Shown piece after piece: positions 12,478-23,922 of a stretch of DNA of 64,000 nucleotides. The position numbers were made by a program, and so were the translations under genes. This DNA comes from Bemisia tabaci (lineage: Eukaryota; Arthropoda; Insecta; Hemiptera; Aleyrodidae). The DNA lies in NCBI RefSeq assembly GCF_918797505.1, contig NC_092794.1:64827345-64891344 (forward strand), given 5' to 3'. The notes under the pieces are model-generated. The model worked only from the letters and a program-made list of their open reading frames with translations. It did not search any database and was not told where the DNA came from. How positions within the stretch are numbered: the first letter of the stretch is position 1; each line of letters opens with the position of its first letter.

Positions 12478-12642
12478 CAGTGGCGTGGCACGAATTGCGA
12501 TATATCAATTGTTATGCCATTTAAACCTATGGAGAAGGATCCATAAACAGGGCTTTCGCAGCGAACACCTTAATAATCGATTCTTTACCATAGGTTTAAA
12601 TGGCATAACAATCGATACATCGCAATTCACGCCACGCCACTG
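12478..12642. mobile_element. hAT-like MITE, CAGTGGCGTGGC family, copy with perfect 8-bp duplication
   Basis: 165-bp palindrome with ends CAGTGGCGTGGC and GCCACGCCACTG, flanked by TACGCGGC on both sides (12470-12477 and 12643-12650). An 8-bp duplication and CAG..CTG ends are hAT hallmarks. The inside has the CCATTTAAACCTATGG and AATCGATTCTTTACC blocks. Confidence 0.9.
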
Positions 12643-13898
12643 TACGCGGCCTGACACTTTCACCGTCGATTTGCTTTTCAATTATAACTTCATAATCATA
12701 TTGGTGCATTTTCGAATGTTTCTTTCATTAAGTCACGATAATTGCGGTTTTTTGATTTTTATATGCAAATGACTCATCTCTCATTCTCCTCTTTTCTTTC
12801 CCATTTTTGCAATTACATTGAGCGATGATTTTCATAGCGAGAATAAGTTCGCTACATTTAATAGTGCTTTTTCCGCCTATGGGTGAGTTATTCTTCATGT
12901 GTCCATTATACTAACAATAAGTGATTTTCAATTTTCGTCATCGGATGATCAGTAGTCTTTGTTCCATCAGGTAATTTGTGCTCTTTTCTCTTTTGTCCTC
13001 ACAATGTGTAAAACTATCATCAGAAAATTAAAATATCCTTTCGGACAAGCGCATCCTGTGCGAACAGGTAGATACTCATTCAGGAGAGGTTTTCGAGTAC
13101 AGTCTGTCAACTTGACAGTCACACCACCGTGTTAAGTGCATCAGAATACACTGATGTGTACCTACTTGAAGTTCACGTCACGAACATATTAATGAGTTGT
13201 CGGGCGATATTAATCGATTTGTTTTTAAGAAAAAAAAAGAAAAGAGCCGTCTTTAAAACGAAGGAAACTATCGAAAACTGATCAATCGCCGTTGTAGTTC
13301 CAGCGAGTCTCCTCGAGTGAAGAGTGAAGGAGAAAAGTCACTGACAATGAAAGGATGAGTAGTTTGGGCGGCGTTGCCAGAGGAGTCAGGAAAAATTGCC
13401 CATCGCAACTGCTTTGAAATTTTCGAAGGTCACTCCTCCGGACTCAAATTTTTCGAAATTTGATAAACTTCATTCGTGATTGTGCCTTCCTCCTCCCTTC
13501 CCCATGAGAAATTCCTAGCTACGCCACAGATGCGGTGACTGATGAGCAACTCTTTGAGTGTAAAATTCGCAATTTGATAATGCCGAGGTGAGCAATTTGC
13601 TTGGCGGGTTCTGGAGTTTTTTTTGTGTAAATTATTTATGTATGTTTGCCCAGGAGCAGATTGGCTCCAAATTTTTATGGGGCGGGCCCCTCCGAAGGTA
13701 CTCTTAGGGGCCTTGCCTGGAAAGGCTTCTGGGGTCCTCTCCCGGAAAATGTTGAAAATTATGCCCCTCCTAATTCAATTTTAAGTTATTTTTCATTATT
13801 TTTTCAAAAATGACTGGAGAAAAAAGCGAACAGCCCAAAATTATACTCTAAAACGCTATACTATTATGCGCGGAGTCTCCAAAATATATTATCCTCGT

Positions 13899-14060
13899 CA
13901 GAGGCGGATCCAGCAATTTGGCAACACCGGATTTCCTCTATGTAAAGCTATGTTAAATAATCGATTCTTGTCGGAGCACTTGCCCCCTCTAAGAATCGAT
14001 ACATTTCCATAGGTTTTAATGCAGAAAAGCAACGTTGCCAATGTGCTGGATCCCCCAATG
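13899..14060. mobile_element. hAT-like MITE, CAGAGGCGGATCCAGCA family, perfect 8-bp duplication
   Basis: 162 bp immediately downstream of exon 2 in intron 2, 66 bases from the exon end. Ends are CAGAGGCGGATCCAGCA and TGCTGGATCCCCCAATG, flanked by ATCCTCGT on both sides (13891-13898 and 14061-14068). The inside carries AATCGATTCTTG and AGAATCGATACATTTCCATA. Confidence 0.88.
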
Positions 14061-14125
14061 ATCCTCGTATAGAGGTTCGCTATACAGGTACTCTAATAGA
14101 GGTAAGGAAATAGGGAAACACGAAC

Positions 14126-14494
14126 CTGATACTGTCTTGAGCGCTGTCGGCGACGCCTCCTAAAGTTGCCTCCCTCGAACATGCGGTCGGCGATGACAGG
14201 GTCGAGTGTCCAGTAGCATCCCTTTCCGCGGGACTTCTCCCGGTCCTTGGGGATTTTGACGAAGCACTCGTTGAGGCTGAGGTTGTGTCTGATGGAATTC
14301 TGCCAGCCCTCCCGGTTATCCCGGTAGTAAGGGAACCTATCCGTGATGTAGCGGTAGATCCCTGCCAGGGTCATCCGCTTGGTCGGCGCGGAGTCTATGG
14401 CCATGGCGATCAACGCCACGTAGGAGTAGGGCGGCTTCTTGCATGCTGAGTTCTCCGCCGAGCAGACCTGACTGCTCTCCGTTCCGTAATTGCT
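14126..14494 (-). CDS. FOX transcription factor, coding exon 2 (complete forkhead DNA-binding domain, residues 76-198)
   Basis: This exon encodes the winged-helix DNA-binding domain of a nuclear transcription factor. The domain runs from [14 protein letters not shown] (about residue 95) through the recognition helix [15 protein letters not shown] (about 139-153) and wing residues [10 protein letters not shown] to the basic run [10 protein letters not shown] (about 186-195), a likely nuclear-localisation and DNA-backbone contact segment. Borders: acceptor CCCTTGTTTCAG before 14494, and CAG followed by GTTCGTG after 14126 (an unusual donor). Both junctions are phase 0, 369 bases, 123 codons. 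By eye the domain is closest to FoxL1 (DRFPxYxDNRxGWQ), but it has one extra residue before GKG and one in DPVIADRMF, so FoxE, FoxC, FoxL2 or arthropod FoxT remain possible. Without splicing at 14125 the frame continues for [10 protein letters not shown] and a stop at 14093, so intron retention would give a 208-residue protein lacking the repressor tail. The forkhead assignment is near certain; the subclass is not. Confidence 0.95.
14144..14437 (-). other. Forkhead domain coding segment
   Basis: Sub-feature of exon 2 marking the DNA-binding domain from the KPPYSY start to the end of the basic wing-2 run. All core residues of helix 3 (N, R, H and S of NSIRHNLS) are intact and there is no frameshift, so the gene is not a pseudogene on this evidence. 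Confidence 0.9.
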
Positions 14495-14756
14495 CTGAAA
14501 CAAGGGGTAAAGAAAGAACAATTATTAGGCTGCGCTCAAAATTAATATCTATAGTGATTCAAGAGGCGCTTTCATCTTTATTTAACCACCTTCCAGCCAT
14601 TTTAATATGGTTGACTATCTTTTATTCTAAACGACAAATAATAGGTGCCTTCAATCCAGTGGATATACAATTTGAGCTACTCGGGTGTTGATATAGTTGT
14701 ATCACGCAGTTTGGTGATGTAGCTATGGTGAGAGCGGGTTCGATGGGTATGAGATG

Positions 14757-15055
14757 AACGCACAGTTCGTCACCTCCTGGCCAAAGTATCACAAGCGCCA
14801 TGTAACGTTTCAAAATTTCAGCCGCTAGTACATTTTTTACAGATAGAATTGCTGGTTGATTCCATTTGAAAATTTCACTGTATATTATCGGTAGCACAAA
14901 GAAAATCAGTGTAATTTTCGGACAGCTTCATTGATCAATTTCTCTGTGAAAAAACAAAATGACGGCGGAAATTTTGTAACTTTGCCTGGCTCTTGTGATA
15001 CTTTGGCCGGAATGTGACGATTTTGTCACCTTCCGGCAAAAGTATCACAAGCGCA
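14757..15055. repeat. Foldback region with repeated ACTTTGGCC / GGCCAAAGT arms
   Basis: GTCACCTCCTGGCCAAAGTATCACAAGCGC near 14768 is inverted at about 14986-15018 (TTGTGATACTTTGGCCGGAA) and repeated directly at 15026-15053 (CCGGCAAAAGTATCACAAGC). A fragment recurs at 57295-57325. Confidence 0.55.
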
Positions 15056-15380
15056 ATTCACGTCTAGACGCTATGTTGCCGGACATCTCAATATTGTTTT
15101 AATTTTTTCTAAAATTGTTTTGCACATTCTTTCACGTTCAAGGATTAATCTGAATAAAAAAAGAAATATTGGATCAAATTTTCAAGTGACTGCTTATTAG
15201 TTTTTCCGTAAAAAAATCTGGCAAGTTTAAGAGTTAGGCAACATAGCATCTGAGCTTAGTTGACGCCTGTGTTACTTTCGCTGGAAGGTTACGATTTAGA
15301 GGCCGTCTATAAATTGCGCAAGGCACCTAGGTTTGGTTTCCAAAAAAAATTTTCGGACCGTACAACACGTGCCACATTTG

Positions 15381-15553
15381 CACTGGAAAAAAACTCCGGC
15401 CGTGGAAGCCGTACGTACGGACTAGATATACCGTCCGCGTTCCGGGCGTAGCACCCGGAATAGTTGAAGCCATGACTCCAGCACCCGGAACTTTCGGCTT
15501 CTGAGCCCGGAACGGACGGTTTGTCTATATAGGCCGTTACTTTTTTTTCACTG
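15381..15553. mobile_element. MITE with CACTGGAAAAAAA ends
   Basis: The left end CACTGGAAAAAAACTCCGGCC and right end TTACTTTTTTTTCACTG are inverted in their A/T-run form. The inside is an inverted pair around ACGGACTAGATATACCGTCC and GGACGGTTTGTCTATATAGG. It is GC-richer than its surroundings. No duplication seen. Confidence 0.55.
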
Positions 15554-16259
15554 CGGAATTTAAGAATTCGGCTATATCATATGTGAAATCCTCCTCCTGG
15601 CGACTTACATGTTTATCCGCATTTTTGGCACTGGAAATAAAATAGATCTCATTTTTGACGGTAGTAATAATGAGGTCGGATTAATTTACCAAAAAAATTG
15701 GAGGTCACGCTAATTTCCATCGCAGACAGGTTGCGAAACAAGCTGCCCAAGATAGATCACCAAAAAGAAGGAGAGGCGAGATACGGCCAAAAATTAAGGC
15801 CCTATCATAGTTTGCTCTCGAGGAAAGCTCTCAAGCACCTGTTCGATAATCCATCCGACGCGAGCTATTTATAATAACAATTAAAGAGCGATAAAAAGCT
15901 GTGCGAACTCAAGGAACTTAATCGGACCGCGGGAAGGGGGAGGGGGTTAGATAGCGTTAATGACTGTTAGTATCAAGTACTTTAGCTTGGAGCTTTGCAG
16001 ACAGGCAGACTCTATGTACAAGTACGAAAGCTGTTGCTTTCTCTTTTTTCCTTAAGCGTTGTTGCATTTCGTCTGTCTGCAATTTAATTGGATTTTTCTT
16101 TACTCAATCTCCGCACCTCGAAAATTTCTTCAGTCACGCTGCTTGTAAATGAAAATTTGGGGACGCTGAGAACATGGGTGGATTTACATATTTGCCGCCC
16201 CCACGACTTTCTTACCGTGGATGGGGGATGGTGGTCATGCCTCAACCACGTAACATGTC

Positions 16260-16413
16260 GCGATTCTCGAAAGTTGGCAATTCTGTTGTTCCTCCATCTG
16301 AATGTATATTAAACAATCGATTTCGGGGAGGCAGCGTGCCGCGCCGAACATCGAGCTTTTTAGTGGATTTAAATGGAGAAAAAACAGTGTTGCCAACTCG
16401 CAAAATCGCCACT
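16260..16413. mobile_element. hAT-like MITE, CAGTGGCGATTTT family
   Basis: Right end GTTGCCAACTCGCAAAATCG followed by CCACTGC; left end GCGATTCTCGAAAGTTGGCA. The interior has AACAATCGATTT and GGATTTAAATGGAG. No duplication is recognised. Confidence 0.7.
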
Positions 16414-17394
16414 GCTCATTTAACTAATGTGATCGATGAAGCTCATATAGATGTCCAGATCAGAAAATCTATATTGACTATGGATTCAGTCGCCAAACCC
16501 AACGTCAGCATTTTTTGAGAGACTCAAAATTATCGAAGAACAACTTGGAGATAGTGTTTCAATACAGCCCCGAAATTTATTTTCATGATTAATGGTATCC
16601 TAAAATATGCCGTTTGAAAGTTTTTTCCATCATTTTCCGAGGATAAAGTGCTTCATTGCGCACCAAGTTAGCTAATTAGAATTTTAGAAAACTTTAAAAA
16701 TACCTCTTTTTTGATTCCTCGTCAGATGTACAGATGTTGAATAAATATGTCATTTCAACGAGAAAAATTTGGAAGACTTCCAGAAACGATCAACAGGATT
16801 GTTAAATCGCAATGAGTCTCATCATCGTCACACATTGCATCATTTTTTAAACCCGTTACATCATGTTAATCGACTTTAAAATAACAACATTCATTTTTTA
16901 TGCATGCGGTGCGGTGCGCGGCGTAGGTCATGGATTCGAAATAAGCGTCAGAAGATGACGCTGTTGCGTTTGCCAAATATTCGTCGGGGAAAATTTTAGC
17001 AGCTGTTATAAAACGAGGAACTGGCCGCAAGGGAGAGGAAGAATCGGATTGTGCTGATTGTGGGATATTGCAACCTTGAGATCATGCCTTTTGCGATACG
17101 ATGGACAATCATAATATTTTTCAAATATGCATGAATTGCACGGCTCATTTTGGCACCGTGGCATGAAGTTTACACTTTTCACAAATTTGTGGGTATAGTG
17201 TCTTTCCATATAACCTTAACAGGTTTATTTATGTTGCTTTCGAGCGTTTTCAAGAAAGAGAGGACACTATAAATCATACCGGGAGTATTTACATTGTCAA
17301 ACGAGCCCGAAATTTCACATTTTAATTGATTTTCACGAGCTGACGCGATTGAGGCTGTTGTACCGACGCCACTTTTTCGAAACTAAATAAATGT

Positions 17395-17649
17395 AACGGA
17401 CAATGTGGCAGTTAGCGTTGAGGGCGAATTAGTTTGACCCGAAGGTGAATTTGTCTTACCACAGCGCTAATTTTACAGCTAGTGCTGTTTTCCAATTCTG
17501 GTTCGCGCTCTAGTAAAGTCAAGTCAGCGTATGAAGCGAATTGATTGGTGCTTCAGTACAATAAATTAGTTCTGAAGCCTAATTTTGATTCTACTTGGCG
17601 AGAACTTACCAAATTAGTTCTCAACGCTAACTACTTTTTTTTCAGTGTA
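17395..17649. mobile_element. MITE with GTTAGCGTTGAG arms
   Basis: AGTTAGCGTTGAGGGCGAATTAGTTTG on the left is inverted by CCAAATTAGTTCTCAACGCTAACT on the right, which ends TTTTTTTTCAGTGTA. The left terminal A-run is lost. Confidence 0.6.
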
Positions 17650-18436
17650 CTAACGGGAAGACCAGATTGACCCATAAAATCTTAGGTAAGCTATTGTAAG
17701 GGGACTCGTTTACGTTTACGGATGTTTCCTGTTGAAGACCACTCATTTTAGCCATTATAAATGAGCCGTACCAATAGATAAAACATTTAGCGTCAACCCT
17801 AAATTATCAAATTAAAGCATAATCTAGGTCATCCTGAATTCTTATCATGTGCGAATAAAAGTTCGCGAATGAGTGTTTTCTTCATGCTTGGTACTTATAC
17901 ATATCCCAAGCTTACTCTGCCCACTACTTCCGTTGGTATATGGAAACACGCACTTTGAAACAATGAGATTATTCCTGTTGTTTGCATGAGAAATTTCTGT
18001 AGTAGCATCTCCAACAAGAATTCCCGTTAAGTAAGATTACTTGGACGTGTTCAACTGGAAATCCAGAATTAGCCCGCATTTCACGTTATCGAATTGCCTT
18101 TTTTAGCACAGAGAACTAAAATACCTAGCGCCTATAAACATTGAATTTATCATAAAATATACTCGCAAAATCTCAATTTCCTGCGTTGCTTAGTTTGCTG
18201 TCGCAAAAATAAAACATCGATGAAAATTAGGCAACATCTGATGTTGATGCAGTTAAGCTGATTCTGATAAATTCGTCTATATCCCTCGAAATTTTTAGTT
18301 TACATTGTAAAAAAAAAACTCTGGAAGAAACGCAAAAGAATATACATCATTTTTTGAGAATTCGTCATTTATAAAAAGAAACTCGGCATTTTCTGAATGC
18401 TCTTACTGCGTTTTCCCCCAGCATAGCAGCACTATA

Positions 18437-18966
18437 CTGCCCTTCTTAAGAACGCCGTATGAACCACCAGGCGTTGCCAAATTTCCTTCGACAAATCACG
18501 AATTTTCAGGGAAATCTGTGAATATTTCTACTCCGATTTTTTACAGGATTTCGTTCGTAAATAAATCTAAAAATTCTGAAAATTCAATGAAAAATATTCA
18601 TAACTTTCTTTAAAAATAAACAGAGAAACAACTTAAAACGGGACTAAGGCCGCAAATAATAAAAAGAAACACATAAAATAAAAGTGAGTCTCACAATAAC
18701 AACGGTGAGGCTCATAGTGTCCTTTCTTTTAATTTTTCTTGTTTTTTGCCGGTTGAAAATGCGGGCGTGATCCCTGCGAAACGTCCCGGGTTTCTTATTT
18801 TATTTTATGTGTTTCTTTTCATTATTTCCGGCCTTAGTCCCGTTTTAAGTTGTTTCTCTGTTAATGTTTCGGGCCGATTAAGTTACTTTTTTTTAAAATA
18901 AATACTTTCGATGAAAAAATTTGGCAATATTCGAATGCTCTTGCGTCGTTTTTACGAAGCACGACA
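18437..18966. mobile_element. MITE with AAGAACGCCGTATGAA ends, interrupted by a second element
   Basis: The left end CTGCCCTTCTTAAGAACGCC and right end GCGTCGTTTTTACGAAGCACGACAG are diverged terminal repeats of the family seen at 33951 and 55733. The body matches in two halves on either side of an insertion at 18621-18894. Confidence 0.65.
18621..18894. mobile_element. Foldback element nested in the 18437 MITE
   Basis: Long inverted arms (CAGAGAAACAACTTAAAACG on the left and CGTTTTAAGTTGTTTCTCTG on the right, continuing through GGGACTAAGGCC and its complement). AAAATAAA flanks both sides (18613-18620 and 18895-18902). Removing the insertion with one AAAATAAA restores continuity of the outer element. 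The outer breakpoints are approximate because the flanks are low-complexity. Confidence 0.65.
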
Positions 18967-19343
18967 GTATACTACCCACTTTACAGAGGGTTAGGAATGT
19001 GTCATCACCCGGCAACACCACCTTTGAGAACAATCATTCATTTCATCCATTCCCTACTCCATGACAACGCTGTTTGCCAATCACCCCCCGCCCCCCACCC
19101 CCGGAGGGTGAGGTAAGTGAAGAGGCCAGAAGGAAAGCAACACCATGAGAAAGGTAAACACGAAAGGAGGAGAATGGAACGCACACAACACACGGCACGT
19201 AAGGGGCGACTGTTAAAACAGAGGGTTGTTGATTTCGTCCACACTTCGTATCGAGAACACGGTTGTGAATCACCCCCCGGTTCACCTAGAGTCGCAAATA
19301 CCGCGACGCCACTGCGCGCCGCAAGATTACACCCCAAACCTTC

Positions 19344-19467
19344 AGCGGACCGATTATTGGAACCATGTCAGCCCGACACGACAAGACAAAGCCCTATCTT
19401 AACCATGCAATATATCGGAATTCGATGTCTTATCGGGCTGGTTTAAATTTCAATAATCGGCCCGCAG
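19344..19467. mobile_element. Small foldback element with ACCGATTATTG arms
   Basis: GCGGACCGATTATTGGAACC and CAATAATCGGCCCGC form the ends, with CAGCCCGACACGAC inverted by GTCTTATCGGGCTG inside. Confidence 0.65.
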
Positions 19468-19775
19468 GTGCGCATCCGCGAGCAATTAAGGGTGGATCCT
19501 CACCACTTTTAAGGCAGATTTTCTAGTCTGTCCATCAGTGAGGGCTGTTAGAATTTTTTTCGGCGTATATGTAGCATACCGCTTTTGCAATCGTTTCGAC
19601 CCTCTATGTATCGAGTGCCTGAGTTGCTTACCGAAAAGTGACTGGCGGGCTCGCTCTGAATCTTTGAGATCTTGTAAAAAAGTTACTAAGGCTTCAATCT
19701 TTTAGGTTGATTGATTTTCGTTATTCTATGTATTTTCTTAATGGAAATCCTAGAGATGAGCGAGCTCCATTATTT

Positions 19776-19778
<3 letters not shown>

Positions 19779-19816
<38 letters not shown>
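19779..19816. repeat. Poly-T run (38 bases)
   Basis: Uninterrupted T; no retrotransposon body is recognisable next to it. Confidence 0.9.
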
Positions 19817-19821
<5 letters not shown>

Positions 19822-19999
19822 TTATAAAAACGCGCCACGCTGTTAAGCATATATAAGAAAATCAAACGAACTGATTCGAAAATGGCTGAGCAGTTCAGCC
19901 ATCCTTAAATATGAATATCACTCCTCCATTTTGATTAAAACGTTCCTTTGACACATCTATCAGCCTTGGTTACTCTGTGCTTGGCTGACATACGAGAAG

Positions 20000-20079
20000 G
20001 CGTAACTACACATTGAGATGAGCCCGGAAAAGCATTGAGTTGTATGGACGTCAGGGTTCATTGCAGAGTGTAGTTACGC
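20000..20079. mobile_element. 80-bp palindromic element (GCGTAACTACAC ends)
   Basis: GCGTAACTACACATTGAGAT and TTGCAGAGTGTAGTTACGC are inverted around a short loop. Confidence 0.6.
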
Positions 20080-20487
20080 ACTTGTGTCGAGGAGGCGACG
20101 ATGAGGCAACCTTGCCTCTAATATTTCATTCACTTTTCCACCCTACTTTGATAAAACTCAAACTTTTGACTATTTAAACAATCAAAAATTTATCTACAAC
20201 TGATATAGCGATAACACATAGTACTAACCGAAGTATAGACTTCATTGCTTCCCCAGCTGTCTGAAGATCAACATTTTTATCATAAAAAAAAAAAAAAAAA
20301 AAGAAGCAATAGTGAGGACCACTCTGTATTAAATACATTATGTCCTTTTATTCAGGTGGGTTAGAGCCTTATTATGATTAGTTTTCAATTTTTCAAAGTC
20401 CGTTTTCCTTTTACTGTTTAATGTGTTACAGAAAGCACTATGGACATTGTACGACTTATCATTCTTCCTCTTCAGCGAGTGGAAGGA

Positions 20488-20506
20488 GGGGAGGGGAGGG
20501 GAGGGG
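20488..20506 (+). repeat. (GGGGA) run able to form a G-quadruplex
   Basis: Four GGGG tracts separated by single A residues. The loop length of one suits a parallel G-quadruplex. On the minus (transcribed-sense) strand of the FOX gene it would be C-rich RNA. Confidence 0.7.
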
Positions 20507-20997
20507 AGTCAAAGCATCTGCAGATTATAATATGATGACTTAATTCCCATAAAAAGATAAAAAAAATAATAAAAAAAAAATCCTTTGACCGATCGTTTTT
20601 CAGCTATGTAAATCAATTACGGACGCAGCTCAAACAGATTTACGTAGGTGCACGTATCAGCAAAAGAAGTTAATTTGTGAAGATAGTGCTATCTACTAGG
20701 TCAAACTGGACTGATGCAAAAGAAGCATGGTAAAAAATGAAAATAATCAGAAAACATGGAAATTAAGAAGTGCCGAAGTTTAAGCGTTTATCTCTGTGGA
20801 GATGATGTAATAAATCGCGGATTTAGACTTGTAGCTGCACGGAGCTGTAAAATTGGCGATGAGATTTTTTACTTTTCGCAACCTACTATTTCTCATGTAT
20901 TACATTCAAGGGAGGAAAAATGAAAACGACATGAGCATAAAAAACTCCGGTAGGAAACTGAAGGACTTTCGAATTTTTGCTGCAAGTATATTTTTCA

Positions 20998-21123
20998 TAT
21001 GAATCACTTGTTTTCAAAAGGGATCAAGTCCTTTTTTACATGAGCCTTGGCTTGCATAAAAGGTTGTACTAACTAGGACTCATCGAGCAATGAACCTGTT
21101 CCCTTTTGAAAACAACTGATTTT
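20998..21123. mobile_element. Foldback element with GTTTTCAAAAGGGA arms
   Basis: CACTTGTTTTCAAAAGGGA on the left is matched in inverse by TCCCTTTTGAAAACAACTG on the right. Confidence 0.6.
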
Positions 21124-23600
21124 ATATACCTATGAGTCAGTATTTTTTATTTACATTCGCACAAACATTGTTCAATCACGTCGCGGTGTTGCACACGTTT
21201 TTCCACAAAAAAATTCCTAATAAACTATGAAAATTCTTTGAACATAACAGGAAAATCTGTCAAAGAATATGAGAAACTCATCAGTAATCATTTTCAGAGA
21301 GAATGTGTCAAATAACATCATGTTATCGTCACTGAAAAACTTCCATATTTTCCATTGAAAGATATGAAGTAAAAAATTAGTCAGCGTCAAAATTCTTTTT
21401 TTATCTTTTATAAATTCTACATTACCTTTAGCTTGAACGCAGGATCAAGTTTTACGTATCGGCGATGCTTCTTATGTTTCAAAAAATTCAACGCGAAAGG
21501 ATGGGCACATTTATAGAAGAAATGGTGGTCTCCTAAACAATAATTGACATTCGAAAAATATGATGAGAAAATGACTTGAATACGCGGAAGTAATGTGTCT
21601 GTTTCATTTTATTTCATAATTTTTTTTGAAAATTGAACCTTTCACAGCTGCAACTGAGGCAGAAATTGTGGCGAAGAATGACCAAGCCTTTAAGGTAATT
21701 ACAGTTTGTTCTTATTCTCCCTATTTTTCTTTTTGAATTGTCTAGATAGTCGAAAAAGCTACCCACCATGTGTGATGGAAGGAGTTCTCATAATCTTCGG
21801 AGATATTCCTGAAAAAAAAAGGAAAAAAATGTTGTCAGCCCTTCCCAATGAGGGCTTACAGCATGAAGTGTTCGAATTTTATCAAAATTCGAAAACCCAT
21901 CGTATTTGATAATAATGGATCCAAATTCATGTGCCTTCCTCACTTTTAATACACGAAAGGGGATAAAACCGCGAAAATGAATTTATCCTCTTTCTGGGCC
22001 AAAAAGAAGTCAAGTTTTGCCTTCTTGGCAAAAATCAAGGAGAGAGAAAGTAGAGGGGACTTTCTCTACACTTGTAACGTTTCTTATCCAAGTGAACTAA
22101 ATTTTTTGGTACTTTATTGATAATGTGAGTCATGAGGCGTACTACTTTTCAGCGCGTTCGTACGCGGGCTCAATTCTTTCTAGATATTTGTTTATTTTTA
22201 AATCGACACTTCCGCGGAGATACGATTAATGAGAACAATTGATTCCAGTGTAAAAACAACCTTATCTTACTTTCGTTTGTTAGCTATTCATAGCAACACA
22301 AATCTCACCAACACACACGTAAAAACCTTACATTTTTATAACATACTTATGTTTACAGGCGCAAAGATGTCATTCCTGTAACCTTTGGCCTCTTTTTACA
22401 GTGCAGCTTGTGTGTTTTCCCGAAAACAAAATATTTGCCTGGCTTCAGATCTGTCCGTTGCCAAGTGATCGTCCATCCCGTTGGTGAACAACGGGAGAAA
22501 ATAGCTTCAATTCCTAGACTCAATAACACCGCACAAGTGAAGTTGCCATTGAACTGCATTTAATTACTGATTAATCCAATTGAAACCGTTTATAATCGGA
22601 AATCAATCGCCAAGTCTGGCAGGTTATTATTTGTGTGGCCTGATAATGGTTGATACTGATTATTATTATTACGACTGATGTATTGAAGAAATACTTTTGA
22701 TATAAAGGAAAAACAGGAAAAGAGAACAATTGAGAGAGGGGCATGCGTATGTTTTTTATTGCCTTTACTGAGGTTTAAAAAAATCCTCTTTCCAGAGACA
22801 AGACTTGCTTTCTAAACCAGTGATTTCTAAGGCTAAAGTTATCTTAAGGTTCGTATTTTATAATTTTGTTGTGTAAGAAAGAATTATCGAGCTCGGGAGG
22901 TGATTTTCCCCTTATTTTCGACTTTCATCATCTTCATGAAAAAAATTTAAAAATTAGACGAGGTCTCAATGAAATCTAAGTTTGCCAGTTGCGTATCCCG
23001 TGTACTCTTGTAGCATTGACTGTTCAATGACTTTAAAATTCCTAACGTAGAAAAAGTCTTTTAAATGTACGAGTTGAGAAACTCTTTCATTTCTTTTTTA
23101 AATGAAATTGACGTGAAAAACGTCTAAAAAATTAGCCTCAAAATGCTGGTAAAATAAAAAACACTCTTATTGATGCTAAGCACAGAACAAATTGCAAAAT
23201 AGACGTGCAAAATAAAAATCTAAAAGTTCAAATATATACAATTTTTGTCCCAAAAGTTCGGTTATTTGAACCAAATCACTTTGAAATCACTTTGGTGTTC
23301 AATGTTCAATATACCGAACCATTTTTCGACGTAAATTTTTAATATAGCAAGAGACTAACTTCTGTTTCTAGAAATGGAATGCGTATTTTTGCTACTCAGC
23401 TTTCGGTATACTCGGAGCGTGCGCTCAAAAGTTGAAAGCTTGTTTACGATGAAGCGTGCGTCCGCAAGAAAGAAATCTATTGCCCGTGAAGAGGAGCGAA
23501 ATAATGGAGTATCCGCTGAAATATTAAATAGTTATTCACGAAATATTTCTCCCCTCATTTTCTAACAGAAGTCACACTTAATTATGCTACATGCGTGAAT

Positions 23601-23603
<3 letters not shown>
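21124..23603. other. Intron 1 stretch without recognised feature
   Basis: AT-rich, no gene-like frame, no clear inverted repeats. Confidence 0.45.

Positions 23604-23632
<29 letters not shown>
23604..23632. repeat. Poly-T run (29 bases)
   Basis: Homopolymer ahead of the MITE at 23760. Confidence 0.9.
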
Positions 23633-23638
<6 letters not shown>

Positions 23639-23759
23639 AAAAAAATTCAATTAAAGTAAAAAAAACCTCCTTCAATATATATGCTATGGCGCGATACTCT
23701 GAGGTGGCTTAAACCGGCGAATACTGGCTTGTAACGAAAGCGTCGGATCCGGATTCGTT

Positions 23760-23922
23760 CAGTGGCGTGGCGTGAATGATCGATTATCGATATTTCCCTA
23801 TTTGAATCCGTGGTAAAGAATCGATTATTAAGGCGTTCGTGCGAACGCCCTGTTAATCGATCCTTTACCATAGGTTTCAATGGCAGATCAATCGATAAAT
23901 CGCAAAGCACGCCAAGCCACTG
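23760..23922. mobile_element. hAT-like MITE, CAGTGGCGTGGC family
   Basis: 163 bp. Ends are CAGTGGCGTGGCG and GCCAAGCCACTG. Flanks GATTCGTT and GATTTGTC match at 6 of 8 positions, a decayed target duplication. Confidence 0.85.

Larger units (their letters stand above)
6916..14125 (-). other. FOX gene intron 2 (7.2 kb)
   Basis: GTTCGTG donor at 14125 and TGTTGCAG acceptor at 6916, phase 0. The intron is AT-rich and without coding signal. It contains mobile-element remnants at 7252, 8538, 8949, 12478 and 13899 and an inverted pair of a dispersed repeat near 9868. The stretches 9091-9867, 9990-12477 and 12643-13898 show no gene or clear repeat apart from one TGACGTCA at 10190. Confidence 0.75.

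Noticed and set aside
13640..13800. GGGGCC-rich stretch resembling 46960-47130 (GGGGGGC..CTTCGGGAAAATTTTGAAAA)
   Set aside because: Only the GGAAAATxTTGAAAA block matches clearly; similarity is too limited to call a repeat family.
19779..19816. Poly-T tract as the tail of an inserted retrotransposon
   Set aside because: No retroelement body, target duplication or coding remnant is recognisable next to it; it is recorded only as a homopolymer.
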